A stretch of DNA of 64,000 bases, from assembly GCF_010726645.1 (NCBI RefSeq), contig NZ_AP022563.1, forward strand, positions 5,456,001 to 5,520,000. Reading direction: 5' to 3'. Each line of letters starts with the position of its first letter. Position 1 is the stretch's first letter. This stretch comes from Mycolicibacterium duvalii (GTDB lineage: Bacteria > Actinomycetota > Actinomycetes > Mycobacteriales > Mycobacteriaceae). Made by a program: the position numbers and the translations under genes. The notes beneath the pieces are model-generated. The model saw nothing but the letters and a program-made list of their open reading frames with translations. It ran no database searches and had not been told where the DNA came from. Below, piece after piece: positions 47,792 through 57,116 of this stretch.

Positions 47792-48017
47792 GTCTGTCGC
47801 CGCAAGGGCGCCTCTGTCCGGGGGCCGAAACCGCGTCGTCCGTCCGGTGCCGGTGGTCGAGCGGCGAGAGACCCGCGGCGCCCCGAGCGGCACCCGGACC
47901 ACTGACCGACCCACAGCTCGGTGCGCTAGCGTGGGTCATCGAACTCAGGCGGTCTATCGCGATCGCAGTCGAATCCGTCGTCGAACCGATGCGGCGCCCG
48001 ACAGCACAGGAGAGGTC

Positions 48018-48887
48018 ATGTCGTACCCACAAGGCCCGCCCGGAGGCCCCGGCTACCCGGGCGCTCAGCAGCCCACGACCCAGTTTTCCGCCCCGACCCA
48101 GCAGTTCGGCAAGGTGTCCGATCAGGACTTCGGTGCGCCGTTGGCGAGCAAGCTGCCGCTGTACCTGACCGCCGCGGTCGCGGTGCTCGGTCTGCTCGTC
48201 TACCTGTCCAGCTTCGCGCCGCAGTTCACCGTCTCGTCGTCGGACTTCCCACTGCTCGGCGAGATCACCGGTAGCTCGGTCGGGCTGATGCTGGCGGTCA
48301 TCGCCTCGGTGGTCGCCGCTCTGGTGGCCGGCCTCGGTCTGCTGCCCAAGCAGCGCAGCCCGTTCAACGTCGCCGCGATCGCGGCCGTGCTGAGCTTCCT
48401 GCTCGTGATCGCCGAAGTGGTCAACAAGCCCGGCGACGCGTCGGTGGGCTGGGGCCTGTATCTCGTCATCGCCTTCACGCTGCTGCAGGCGGCGGTCGCC
48501 GTCGTCGCGCTGCTGTTCGACTCCGGCATCGTCAACGCCCCGGCGCCGCGACCGAAGTACGACCAGAGCCAGCAGTACGGCCAGTACCCGGGCTACTACG
48601 GGCAGCCGCCGGGGCAACCGCAGCACGGGGGACATCAGCAGCAGCGGCCCGGGTACCCGACGCCCTACGGCGGCGGCAGCGGTTACCCGAGCACCGGCCC
48701 GTCGACCGGCGGTTTCCCGGCGACGTCACCCCCGTCGACGCAGACCACGCCGCAGTCGGCACCGCAGTCCGGCCCCCCGACTCCGCCGACGGGTTTCCCG
48801 ACCTACGGTCAGCCCCCCTCGGGCAACGCACCCGGCGCGCAACACCCCCCGTCGTCATCCTCGCAGTCGGGTCAGCAGTCGTCGTAG
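48018..48887 (+). CDS. DUF5336 membrane protein (Rv0954 / 34 kDa antigen homologue)
   Basis: A 289-residue membrane protein. A Pro/Gly/Gln-rich N-terminus (MSYPQGPPGGPGYPGAQQPT) precedes four helices at about residues 47-67, 80-105, 112-132 and 143-163. A 120-residue disordered tail rich in Tyr, Gln, Pro and Gly follows (YGQYPGYYGQPPGQPQHGG). The homologue Rv0954 has been linked to the divisome and is antigenic. ATG at 48018 has AGGAGAGG just upstream. It precedes perM, with which it is conserved, suggesting a joint role in cell division or envelope growth. Confidence 0.88.
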   Translation: MSYPQGPPGGPGYPGAQQPTTQFSAPTQQFGKVSDQDFGAPLASKLPLYLTAAVAVLGLLVYLSSFAPQFTVSSSDFPLLGEITGSSVGLMLAVIASVVAALVAGLGLLPKQRSPFNVAAIAAVLSFLLVIAEVVNKPGDASVGWGLYLVIAFTLLQAAVAVVALLFDSGIVNAPAPRPKYDQSQQYGQYPGYYGQPPGQPQHGGHQQQRPGYPTPYGGGSGYPSTGPSTGGFPATSPPSTQTTPQSAPQSGPPTPPTGFPTYGQPPSGNAPGAQHPPSSSSQSGQQSS

Positions 48888-48947
48888 TCTGAGCCGCGCG
48901 TGCGCGAACGTCGCGCCACCGAGCGTGTACGAGGAGCGGCTTCCGTA

Positions 48948-50342
48948 GTGAACGGTCCACCAGTCGGGACGCGCCAGGCGCGTGGCCTGTTGCGGGTGGC
49001 GTTCGGCCCGTCGCTGGTGGCGTTGGTCCTCATCGCTGCGGTGGTCCTCCTGCAGCTGCTCATCGCCAACAGCGACATGACCGGCGCGCTGGGCGCGATC
49101 GCGAGCATGTGGCTGGGCGTGCACCAGGTGCCGGTGTCGATCGCCGGTAACGCGCTGGGCGTGATGCCGCTGCTGCCGGTGCTGGCGATGATCTACGGCA
49201 CCGCGCGGACCACGGCGTCCGCCACCGCCAGCTCGTCGTGGTTCGTGACCCGCTGGGTGGTTGCCTCGGCGCTGGGCGGACCGGTGCTGGTCGCGGCGAT
49301 CTGCCTGGCGGTGATTCATGACGCCGCGTCGGTGCTGACCGAGCTGCAGACCCCGGACGCACTACGGGCGTTCGGCGGCGTGGTCGTAGTGCACGCGATC
49401 GGCGCGGCGGTCGGTGTGGGCTCGCGGACCGGACGACGCCTCCTGCACGCCACCCCGCTGCCGCGCTGGCTGCCCGATGCGGTGCGCGCGGCGGCGGCCG
49501 GGGTGCTGGCCCTGCTGGGTCTGTCGGGTGCGGTCGTGGCCGGCTCGCTGGTCGTGCACTGGTCGACCATGCACGAGCTGTTCTCGATCACCGACTCGGC
49601 GTTCGGCCAGTTCAGCCTCGCGGTGTTGAGCGTGCTGTATGTGCCCAACGTGATGGTCGGAGCCGCGGCGGTGGCCGTGGGCTCCAGCGCGCACGTCGGG
49701 TTGGCCACGTTCAGCTCCTTCACCGTCTTCGGCGGCGAGGTGCCCGCGCTGCCGATCCTGGCCGCGGTTCCGACGCCGCCGCTGGGGCCGGTGTGGGTGG
49801 CGTTGCTGATCGTGGCCGCCGTCGCGGCGGTGGCCGTGGGCCAGCAGTGCGCCCGCCATCCGCTGCCGCCTCTGCAGGCCACGGCGAAAGTGGTGGTCGC
49901 CGCCGCCGTGGCTGCCCTGGCGATGGCGCTGCTGGGCTTCGCCGGCGGCGGTGAACTGGGCAATTTCGGGGATGTAGGCGTCGACCAGGCGACGTTCGGG
50001 CCTGCGGTGTTCCTGTGGTTCGCCGGGATCGGCGGGCTGACCGTGGTGATGTCCGGTGGTCTGCAGCCGCGGGTGCGCCCGGCCCCCGCCCCCGCCGAAC
50101 CGGAACCCGACGACGCGGACGTCGCCGATCCCGACACCGAGATCATCGACGTCGACCCGGTCACCGCGCCGGTCGACGTCGACCCGCCGGCAGACGAGCC
50201 CGCCGCTGCCGATCCCGAGCCGATGGGTCCGCCGATCGACGACGCGGCGCCGCCGGCCGATTTCGACCCGGAAGAACACTTCGTCGTCGACGAGGGCGGG
50301 GAGGACGGTTCTCCCGGCAACCGTGCCCGCGGCGCGCAGTGA
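48948..50342 (+). CDS. perM: PerM-like integral membrane protein (Rv0955, cell division)
   Basis: A 464-residue polytopic protein of the DUF6350/PerM family, required in M. tuberculosis for division under low magnesium and for persistence. About ten or eleven hydrophobic helices lie between residues 15 and 395 (for example LLRVAFGPSLVALVLIAAVV, GVHQVPVSIAGNALGVMPLL, GLTVVMSGG). A proline-rich acidic cytosolic tail follows (EPEPDDADVADPDTEIIDVD) and ends GNRARGAQ. The GTG at 48948 is chosen because GAGGAG is about 11 nt upstream. A GTG at 48900 is open but gives a non-conserved arginine-rich lead. It is followed after 20 nt by purN. Confidence 0.88.
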   Translation: MNGPPVGTRQARGLLRVAFGPSLVALVLIAAVVLLQLLIANSDMTGALGAIASMWLGVHQVPVSIAGNALGVMPLLPVLAMIYGTARTTASATASSSWFVTRWVVASALGGPVLVAAICLAVIHDAASVLTELQTPDALRAFGGVVVVHAIGAAVGVGSRTGRRLLHATPLPRWLPDAVRAAAAGVLALLGLSGAVVAGSLVVHWSTMHELFSITDSAFGQFSLAVLSVLYVPNVMVGAAAVAVGSSAHVGLATFSSFTVFGGEVPALPILAAVPTPPLGPVWVALLIVAAVAAVAVGQQCARHPLPPLQATAKVVVAAAVAALAMALLGFAGGGELGNFGDVGVDQATFGPAVFLWFAGIGGLTVVMSGGLQPRVRPAPAPAEPEPDDADVADPDTEIIDVDPVTAPVDVDPPADEPAAADPEPMGPPIDDAAPPADFDPEEHFVVDEGGEDGSPGNRARGAQ

Positions 50343-50362
50343 GCACACATTAGGCTGCTGGC

Positions 50363-50992
50363 GTGCAGCCTGACGTCCGAGTGCCCCCGAGTGCTCCGGC
50401 GCGGCTCGTGGTTCTGGCCTCCGGCACCGGCTCCCTGCTCGCCTCTCTGCTGCAATCGGCGGTCGGGGACTACCCGGCGCGAGTGGTGGCCGTCGGGACC
50501 GACCGGGTGTGCCCCGCCCTGGAGATCGCCGCGGCTGCGTCGATACCGACGTTCACCGTTCGGGTCGGCGACCATCCGGACCGCGCCGCCTGGGACGCCG
50601 CGATCACCGAGGCCACCGCCGCGCACCAGCCCGATCTGGTGGTGTCGGCGGGGTTCATGAAGATCCTTGGCGCGGCGTTCCTTTCCCGGTTTCCGGGACG
50701 GGTGGTCAACACCCATCCGGCGCTGCTGCCGGCGTTTCCCGGCGCCCACGCCGTGGCCGACGCGCTGAGCTACGGGGTGCGGGTCACCGGGTGCACCGTG
50801 CATCTGGTCGACGCCGGCACCGACACCGGGCCCATCATCGCCCAGCAGGCCGTCCCGGTGCTCGACGGCGACGACGAGGCCACGCTGCATGAACGAATCA
50901 AGGTGATCGAGCGACAGCTCTTGGTGGAGGTCCTGGCGGCGCTGGCAACGCGCGGCGTGACCTGGACGGGAAGAAAGGCAACCTTAGGATGA
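50363..50992 (+). CDS. purN: Phosphoribosylglycinamide formyltransferase
   Basis: A 209-residue GAR transformylase using 10-formyl-THF in purine synthesis. Motifs: LVVLASGTGSLLASLL, VVSAGFMKILGAAFL, the active-site NTHPALLPAFPGAHAV (Asn and His) and DTGPIIAQQAVPV with the catalytic Asp just before. The N-terminus carries about ten extra residues. The GTG at 50363 is the first start. The stop overlaps the purH ATG (ATGA), giving a coupled purNH operon. Confidence 0.97.
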   Translation: MQPDVRVPPSAPARLVVLASGTGSLLASLLQSAVGDYPARVVAVGTDRVCPALEIAAAASIPTFTVRVGDHPDRAAWDAAITEATAAHQPDLVVSAGFMKILGAAFLSRFPGRVVNTHPALLPAFPGAHAVADALSYGVRVTGCTVHLVDAGTDTGPIIAQQAVPVLDGDDEATLHERIKVIERQLLVEVLAALATRGVTWTGRKATLG

Positions 50993-52566
50993 GTGCGACC
51001 GAGGGCCGGCGGCAGATCCGCCGGGCGTTGATCAGCGTCTACGACAAGACGGGACTGGTGCCGCTCGCGCAGGGGTTGCACGAGGCCGGCGTGGCCATCG
51101 TCTCGACCGGGTCGACCGCGAAAACCATTGCCGGCGCCGGTGTCCCGGTGACACCGGTGGAGGACGTCACCGGCTTTCCGGAGGTACTCGACGGTCGGGT
51201 CAAGACGCTGCACCCGCGTGTACACGCCGGTCTGCTCGCCGATCAGCGCAAGCCCGAACACGTCTCGGCGCTCGAGGAGCTCGGTGTCGACGCGTTCGAA
51301 CTGGTGGTGGTGAATCTGTATCCGTTCACCCAGACGGTCAACTCGGGTGCGGACGCCGACGAGTGCGTGGAGCAGATCGACATCGGCGGGCCGTCGATGG
51401 TGCGCGCCGCGGCCAAGAACCACCCGAGCGTGGCCGTGGTGGTCGACCCGCTCGGCTACGACGGCGTACTCGCCGCGGTGCGGGCCGGCGGTTTCACGCT
51501 TGCCGAGCGGAAGAGGCTGGCCGCCTTGGCGTTCCGTCACACCGCCGAGTACGACGTGGCTGTCGCGTCGTGGATGGATTCGGTGCTGGCCCCCGAAGAG
51601 ACCTCTGGGACAGCGCCGTTGCCGCCGTGGTTCGGTGCGACGTTCCGGCGCACCGCGGTGCTGCGCTACGGCGAGAACCCCCACCAGAGCGCGGCCCTCT
51701 ACGGCGATGAGAGCGGCTGGCCCGGGCTGGCGCAGGCCGAGCAGCTGCACGGCAAGGAGATGTCGTACAACAACTACACCGACGCCGACGCCGCATGGCG
51801 CGCGGCGTTCGATCAGGACGACATTTGCGTCGCGATCATCAAGCACGCCAACCCGTGTGGCATCGCGGTGTCCTCGGTGTCGGTCGCCGACGCGCACCGC
51901 AAGGCCCATGACTGTGACCCGTTGTCGGCCTTCGGCGGAGTGATCGCCGCCAACACCGCGGTGAGCGTCGAGATGGCCGAGACGGTGGCCGAGATCTTCA
52001 CCGAGGTGATCGTGGCCCCGGCCTACGAGCCCGGTGCGGTGGAGGTGCTGGCCCGCAAGAAGCACATCCGGGTGCTGGTGGCCTCCGAACCCCCGCGCGG
52101 CGGCACCGAGTTCCGTCAGGTCAGCGGTGGATTGCTGCTGCAGCAGCGCGACGCGCTCGACGCGGCCGGCGACGACCCGAACAACTGGACGCTGGCCACC
52201 GGCGAACCCGCCGCTCCGCAGACGCTGGCCGATCTGGCATTCGCGTGGCGGACCTGCCGCGCGGTGAAGTCCAACGCGATCGTCGTGGCCAAGGACGGCG
52301 CGACCGTGGGCGTGGGCATGGGGCAGGTCAACCGGGTCGACGCCGCGCGGCTGGCCGTGGAACGGGCCGGGGAGCGCACGCGCGACGCGGTCGCGGCATC
52401 GGATGCGTTCTTCCCGTTCCCCGACGGCCTCGAGACGCTGATCCAGGCCGGAGTCACCGCCGTGGTGCACCCCGGCGGATCGGTACGGGACGACGAGGTC
52501 ACCGCGGCCGCCGAGGCGGCCGGGATCACGCTCTACCTCACCGGTGCGCGGCACTTCGCTCACTGA
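50989..52566 (+). CDS. purH: Bifunctional AICAR transformylase / IMP cyclohydrolase
   Basis: A 525-residue enzyme for the last two steps of IMP synthesis. The cyclohydrolase domain covers about residues 1-200 (RALISVYDKTGLVPLAQGL, STGSTAKTI, GFPEVLDGRVKTLHP). The transformylase domain covers about 205-525 (LRYGENPHQSAALY, HGKEMSYNNYTDADAAW, AIIKHANPCGIAV with the catalytic Lys-His, KSNAIVVAKDGATVGVGMGQ, and the closing GARHFAH). Length is standard. Confidence 0.98.
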   Translation: MSATEGRRQIRRALISVYDKTGLVPLAQGLHEAGVAIVSTGSTAKTIAGAGVPVTPVEDVTGFPEVLDGRVKTLHPRVHAGLLADQRKPEHVSALEELGVDAFELVVVNLYPFTQTVNSGADADECVEQIDIGGPSMVRAAAKNHPSVAVVVDPLGYDGVLAAVRAGGFTLAERKRLAALAFRHTAEYDVAVASWMDSVLAPEETSGTAPLPPWFGATFRRTAVLRYGENPHQSAALYGDESGWPGLAQAEQLHGKEMSYNNYTDADAAWRAAFDQDDICVAIIKHANPCGIAVSSVSVADAHRKAHDCDPLSAFGGVIAANTAVSVEMAETVAEIFTEVIVAPAYEPGAVEVLARKKHIRVLVASEPPRGGTEFRQVSGGLLLQQRDALDAAGDDPNNWTLATGEPAAPQTLADLAFAWRTCRAVKSNAIVVAKDGATVGVGMGQVNRVDAARLAVERAGERTRDAVAASDAFFPFPDGLETLIQAGVTAVVHPGGSVRDDEVTAAAEAAGITLYLTGARHFAH

Positions 52567-52721
52567 GGAGTCGCGAGTGTTCGCCGAGTGTTGAGCTATG
52601 GCACGGACGAACCCTCGGGGCGTGACATGACTCAACGTTCGCCGCAGCGATCGACGAGTTATCCACAGGCCGGTCGGTCGGCGGCGGTGAACTGTCAGGG
52701 CGGGGTGTCACCGTCCCCGGC

Positions 52722-53633
52722 ATGGGGACCACCTCGCCTTTCCTCGGCACTGAATCCGAGCTGAGCCGACGCGTACTGCGCAGCCGCCATCAGCGCTTGT
52801 ACCGCAACGTCTACCTCCCTGCCGGGGCGCCGCTGACACCGGTGGTCCGCGCCGTCGGCGCTTGGCTCTGGTCGGGCCGGGCAGCGACCGTCGCCGGGCT
52901 GTCCGCATCGGCTCTGCACGGCGTGCGGTGGGTCGATGCGCAAGCTCCTGCCGAGTTGATCCGGACGCAGGCCGGCGCCGTCGACGGAATCGTGATTCAC
53001 CGGGAGACACTCGTCGCCGACGAAGTGTGCGTCGTGCGCGGCATCCCCGTGACGACTCCCGAACGCACGTCCTTCGATCTCGGGAGATGGAGGCCCCTCA
53101 TCGACGCTGTGGTGCGGGTCGACGCGCTGGCCCACGTGACCCGACTGACGGCCGCGCACATCGAACCGCTGGTGCAGCGCCATCGCGGTGCGCGTGGACT
53201 CGCCCGACTTCGGACGGTGCTCGCGCTGATGGATGGCGGCGCCGAGTCGCCGCAGGAAACCAGAACGCGGCTCCTGCTGCTGGCTGCGGGGTTTCCGCGT
53301 CCTCGGACGCAAATCCTGGTGTGCGATGACCACGGGTATTTCATCGGACGCCTGGACATGGGATGGCGGCGGTGGAAGGTCGGCATCGAATACGACGGAC
53401 CCCAACACTGGACCGACCCCGCGGTGCGCGCTCGCGACATCGATCGGTCCGCCGAGTTGCAGCAGCAGGGCTGGACGATCATCCGAGTCAGCAGAGACAT
53501 CATGAAATACCGACCGGAGGTGTTCCTGACGCGAGTGCGCGACGCGATGCGACGCGGCGGGTGGCTCGACTACGAGCGGATCCGCCTCGATGCCGGGCTC
53601 GAGAGCTGGTCCGGTCACCCAGTGTTGGACTGA
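52722..53633 (+). CDS. AbiEi-like / DUF559 (Vsr-like nuclease fold) hypothetical protein
   Basis: A 303-residue protein of a type multi-copy in mycobacteria. The N-terminal half (LSRRVLRSRHQRLYRNVYLP, GLSASALHGVRWV, VVRGIPVTTPERTSFDLG) resembles the AbiEi/transcriptional regulator-like domain. The C-terminal half (IGRLDMGWRRWKVGIEYDG, QHWTDPAVRARDIDRSAELQ, QGWTIIRVS) matches the DUF559/Vsr PD-(D/E)XK pattern, with candidate Asp and Glu metal ligands. It could be a nuclease or a non-catalytic relative. The position between purH and the MoxR gene is unusual. The ATG at 52722 is preceded by about 155 bp with no strong promoter seen. Confidence 0.75.
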   Translation: MGTTSPFLGTESELSRRVLRSRHQRLYRNVYLPAGAPLTPVVRAVGAWLWSGRAATVAGLSASALHGVRWVDAQAPAELIRTQAGAVDGIVIHRETLVADEVCVVRGIPVTTPERTSFDLGRWRPLIDAVVRVDALAHVTRLTAAHIEPLVQRHRGARGLARLRTVLALMDGGAESPQETRTRLLLLAAGFPRPRTQILVCDDHGYFIGRLDMGWRRWKVGIEYDGPQHWTDPAVRARDIDRSAELQQQGWTIIRVSRDIMKYRPEVFLTRVRDAMRRGGWLDYERIRLDAGLESWSGHPVLD

Positions 53634-53746
53634 TGCACGCCGAGGGGCGCCGAGCGCGTCGTAAGTCAACGCTCGCCGGTGACGTCACCGGTGACGTTCG
53701 TCGGGCAACTGGTGCCGCCACTCGACAGGAGTCGTAGCGTGGTGTG

Positions 53747-55138
53747 GTGACTTCACCTAACGACTTGCCCCGGACCGTCGGCGAACTGCGGGCCTCGGGG
53801 CATCGGGAACGCAGCGTCAAGGCCGAGATCCGCGAGAACCTGCTGGCCGCGCTGAGCTCCGGGGCCGACGCCGAACAGCTGTGGCCGGGCATTCTCGGGT
53901 TCGAGGACACCGTGATCCCGCAACTGGAGCGCGCCCTGATCGCCGGGCACGACATCGTGCTGCTCGGCGAGCGCGGCCAGGGCAAGACACGGTTGCTGCG
54001 TGCGCTGAGCGGGCTGCTCGACGAGTGGACGCCGGTGATCGCCGGTGCCGAACTGGGTGAGCACCCCTACAGCCCGATCACCCCGGAGTCGCTGCGCCGG
54101 GCCGCTGATTCCGGCGACGACCTGCCCATCGCCTGGAAGCACCGCAGCGAGCGGTACACCGAGAAGCTGGCCACCCCCGACACCAGCGTCGCCGACCTGG
54201 TCGGTGACATCGACCCGATCAAAGTCGCCGAGGGCCGCAGCCTCGGGGACCCGGAGACCATCGCCTACGGACTCATCCCGCGGGCACACCGCGGCATCGT
54301 GGCGGTCAACGAGCTGCCCGACCTCGCCGAGCGCATCCAGGTCGCGATGCTCAACGTGATGGAAGAGCGCGACATCCAGGTGCGCGGCTACACGCTGCGG
54401 CTGCCGCTCGACGTGCTGGTGGTGGCCAGTGCCAACCCGGAGGACTACACCAACCGCGGCCGGATCATCACCCCGCTCAAGGACCGCTTCGGCGCCGAGA
54501 TCCGCACGCACTATCCGCTCGAGCTCGACGCCGAGGTCGGCGTCATCGAGCAGGAGGCGCACCTGGCTGCCGAGGTCCCGGCCTATCTGCTTGCTGTGCT
54601 GGCACGGTTCGCGCGCAGCCTGCGCGAGTCGAACTCGATCGACCAGCGGTCGGGTGTGTCGGCGCGCTTCGCGATCGCCGCCGCCGAGACCGTGGCCGCC
54701 TCGGCCCGGCACCGGGCCGCGATCCTGGGTGAGGACGAGCCGGTGGCCCGCGTGGTGGACCTGGCCACGGTGATCGACGTGCTGCGCGGCAAGTTGGAGT
54801 TCGAGTCGGGCGAGGAGGGCCGCGAGCAGGCCGTGCTCGAGCATCTGCTGCGGCGCGCCACCGCCGAGACCGCCCAGCGGTTGCTCGGCGGCATCGACGT
54901 CGGTCCCATCGTCACCGCCGTGGAGAACGGCTCGCCGGTCACCACCGGGGAGCGGGTCTCGGCTCGCGAGGTGCTGGGCGCACTGCCGGAGGTGCCGGCG
55001 GTCGCGGAGATCCAGCGCCGCCTGGACGCGACGTCGGAGGGCCAACGCGCGGCCGCGGTGGAGCTGGCGCTGGAAGCGCTGTATCTGGCCAAGCGCATCG
55101 ACAAGGTGACGGGTGAGGGCGAGACGGTCTATGGCTAA
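53747..55138 (+). CDS. MoxR-type AAA+ ATPase / magnesium chelatase subunit-like (Rv0958)
   Basis: A 463-residue AAA+ ATPase. Walker A GERGQGKTRLLRALSG is at about residues 72-87, and AVNELPDLAERIQ serves as Walker B/sensor segment. LRLPLDVLVVASANPEDYTNRGRIITPLKDRFG is the classic sensor-1 and arginine-finger region of MoxR/ChlI proteins. GTG at 53747 is given, and the GTG one codon before is equally open. The stop overlaps the next gene (a VWA protein) by 8 nt. MoxR-VWA pairs act together as chaperone-like complexes for metal insertion or complex assembly. The client is unknown here. Confidence 0.9.
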   Translation: MTSPNDLPRTVGELRASGHRERSVKAEIRENLLAALSSGADAEQLWPGILGFEDTVIPQLERALIAGHDIVLLGERGQGKTRLLRALSGLLDEWTPVIAGAELGEHPYSPITPESLRRAADSGDDLPIAWKHRSERYTEKLATPDTSVADLVGDIDPIKVAEGRSLGDPETIAYGLIPRAHRGIVAVNELPDLAERIQVAMLNVMEERDIQVRGYTLRLPLDVLVVASANPEDYTNRGRIITPLKDRFGAEIRTHYPLELDAEVGVIEQEAHLAAEVPAYLLAVLARFARSLRESNSIDQRSGVSARFAIAAAETVAASARHRAAILGEDEPVARVVDLATVIDVLRGKLEFESGEEGREQAVLEHLLRRATAETAQRLLGGIDVGPIVTAVENGSPVTTGERVSAREVLGALPEVPAVAEIQRRLDATSEGQRAAAVELALEALYLAKRIDKVTGEGETVYG

Positions 55139-57110
55139 ATCAGCGCGGTATTCGCGCTACACCGGCGGCCCGGATCCGTTGGCCCCGCCGGTGGACCTGC
55201 GCGAGGCGCTGGAGGCCATCGGCCAGGACGTCATGGAGGGCACGTCGCCTCGCCGGGCGCTCTCCGAGCTGTTGCGTCGCGGATCGCAGAACATGCGTGG
55301 TGCCGACAAGCTGGCCGCCGAGGCCAACCGGCGCCGCCGCGAGCTGCTGCAGCGCAACAACCTCGACGGGACACTGGCCGATATCAAGAAGCTGCTCGAC
55401 GAGGCGGTGCTGGCCGAACGCAAGGAGCTGGCACGCGCGCTCGACGATGACGCCCGCTTCGGCGAACTGCAGCTGGAGTCGCTGTCGCCGTCGCCGGCCA
55501 AGGCGGTGCAGGAGCTGTCCGAATACCAGTGGCGCTCGCCCGAGGCGCGCGAGAAGTACGAGCAGATCAAAGATCTGCTCGGGCGCGAGATGCTCGATCA
55601 GCGGTTCGCCGGCATGAAGGAAGCGCTCGAGAACGCCACCGACGAGGACCGTCAGCGGGTCAACGACATGCTCGACGACCTCAACGACCTGCTGGACAAG
55701 CACGCCCAGGGCCAGGACACGCAGCAGGATTTCCAGAACTTCATGGCCAAGCACGGCCAGTTCTTCCCGGAGAATCCGCGCAACATCGACGAGTTGCTCG
55801 ACTCCCTGGCCAAGCGCGCCGCCGCCGCACAGCGGTTCCGCAACAGCTTGTCCGAACAGCAGCGCGCCGAGCTGGACGCGCTGGCTCAGCAGGCGTTCGG
55901 CTCGCCGTCGCTGATGAACGCGCTCAACCGCCTGGACTCCCACCTGCAGGCCGCTCGGCCGGGTGAGGACTGGGACGGTTCCCAGCGGTTCTCCGGAGAC
56001 GATCCGCTGGGCATGGGTGAGGGTGCGCAGGCGCTGGCCGACATCGCCGAGCTCGAGCAGCTCGCCGAGCAGTTGTCGCAGAGCTACGCCGGGGCCACCA
56101 TGGACGACGTCGACCTGGACATGCTGGCCCGCCAGCTCGGTGACCAGGCGGCCGTCGACGCGCGCACCCTGTCTGAGCTCGAGCGCGCGCTGATGAACGA
56201 GGGGTTCCTCGACCGCGGCGCCGACGGGCAGTGGCGGCTGTCGCCCAAAGCCATGCGTCAGCTCGGGCAGTCCGTATTACGCGATGTGGCGCAACAGCTT
56301 TCGGGCCGGCACGGCGAGCGCGACACCCGTCGCGCCGGCGCGGCGGGGGAGCTGACCGGGGCGACGCGGCCATGGCAGTTCGGAGACACCGAGCCGTGGA
56401 ACGTGACCCGCACGCTCACCAACGCGGTACTCCGGGAGGCCGGAAACCCCGGGAGTCGGCCCGGCTCGGGCATTCAGATCACCGTCGACGACGTCGAGAT
56501 CTCCGAGACGGAGACCCGCACCCAGGCCGCGGTGGCACTACTGGTCGACACCTCGTTCTCGATGGTGATGGAGAACCGCTGGCTGCCGATGAAGCGGACC
56601 GCACTGGCGCTGAGCCACCTGGTCAGCACCCGCTTCCGCTCCGATGATCTGCAGATCGTCGCGTTCGGCCGGTACGCCCGCACCGTAACCGCTGCGGAGT
56701 TGACCGGGCTGGAAGGCGTCTACGAGCAGGGCACCAACCTGCACCACGCCCTGGCCCTGGCTGCCCGCCACCTGCGCCGGCACCCCAACGCGCAACCGGT
56801 GGTGCTCATCGTCACCGACGGTGAGCCCACCGCGCATCTGGAGGACTTCGACGGGAACGGACGCTCTGCGGTGTTCTTCGACTACCCGCCGCATCCGCGC
56901 ACCATCGCCCACACGGTGCGCGGGTTCGACGACGTCGCGCGCTTGGGTGCGCAGGTCACGATCTTCCGGTTGGGCAGCGACGCGGGACTGGCCCGGTTCA
57001 TCGACCAAGTCGCGCGCCGGGTCGGCGGTCGGGTCGTCGTGCCCGACCTCGACGGGCTGGGCGCTGCGGTGGTCGGTGACTATCTCAACGCCAAGCGGCG
57101 CCGCCGCTGA
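55131..57110 (+). CDS. VWA-domain protein, partner of MoxR ATPase (Rv0959)
   Basis: A 659-residue cytosolic protein. The N-terminal 400 residues are helical and charged with coiled-coil stretches (AAEANRRRRELLQRNNLDG, NDMLDDLNDLLDKHAQGQDT). The C-terminal von Willebrand A domain spans about 465-655. Its MIDAS is DTSFSM in ALLVDTSFSMVMENRW, with the conserved Thr in EQGTNLHHAL and Asp in VTDGEP. The ATG at 55131 lies inside the end of the MoxR gene, 8-nt overlap. The pair is the standard MoxR-VWA module. In other species such modules insert metals or remodel large complexes. Confidence 0.9.
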   Translation: MAKSARYSRYTGGPDPLAPPVDLREALEAIGQDVMEGTSPRRALSELLRRGSQNMRGADKLAAEANRRRRELLQRNNLDGTLADIKKLLDEAVLAERKELARALDDDARFGELQLESLSPSPAKAVQELSEYQWRSPEAREKYEQIKDLLGREMLDQRFAGMKEALENATDEDRQRVNDMLDDLNDLLDKHAQGQDTQQDFQNFMAKHGQFFPENPRNIDELLDSLAKRAAAAQRFRNSLSEQQRAELDALAQQAFGSPSLMNALNRLDSHLQAARPGEDWDGSQRFSGDDPLGMGEGAQALADIAELEQLAEQLSQSYAGATMDDVDLDMLARQLGDQAAVDARTLSELERALMNEGFLDRGADGQWRLSPKAMRQLGQSVLRDVAQQLSGRHGERDTRRAGAAGELTGATRPWQFGDTEPWNVTRTLTNAVLREAGNPGSRPGSGIQITVDDVEISETETRTQAAVALLVDTSFSMVMENRWLPMKRTALALSHLVSTRFRSDDLQIVAFGRYARTVTAAELTGLEGVYEQGTNLHHALALAARHLRRHPNAQPVVLIVTDGEPTAHLEDFDGNGRSAVFFDYPPHPRTIAHTVRGFDDVARLGAQVTIFRLGSDAGLARFIDQVARRVGGRVVVPDLDGLGAAVVGDYLNAKRRRR

Positions 57111-57116
57111 GGGCGT

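Noticed and set aside
47127..48635. 502-codon minus-strand frame over the LLM and Rv0954-like genes
   Set aside because: Overlaps two well-supported genes in the wrong frame and has shadow composition.
52575..52640. Interrupted inverted repeat CGAGTGTTGAG...CTCAACGTTCG after purH
   Set aside because: Two mismatches and a spacer of more than 30 nt make it a weak hairpin; no T-run follows.
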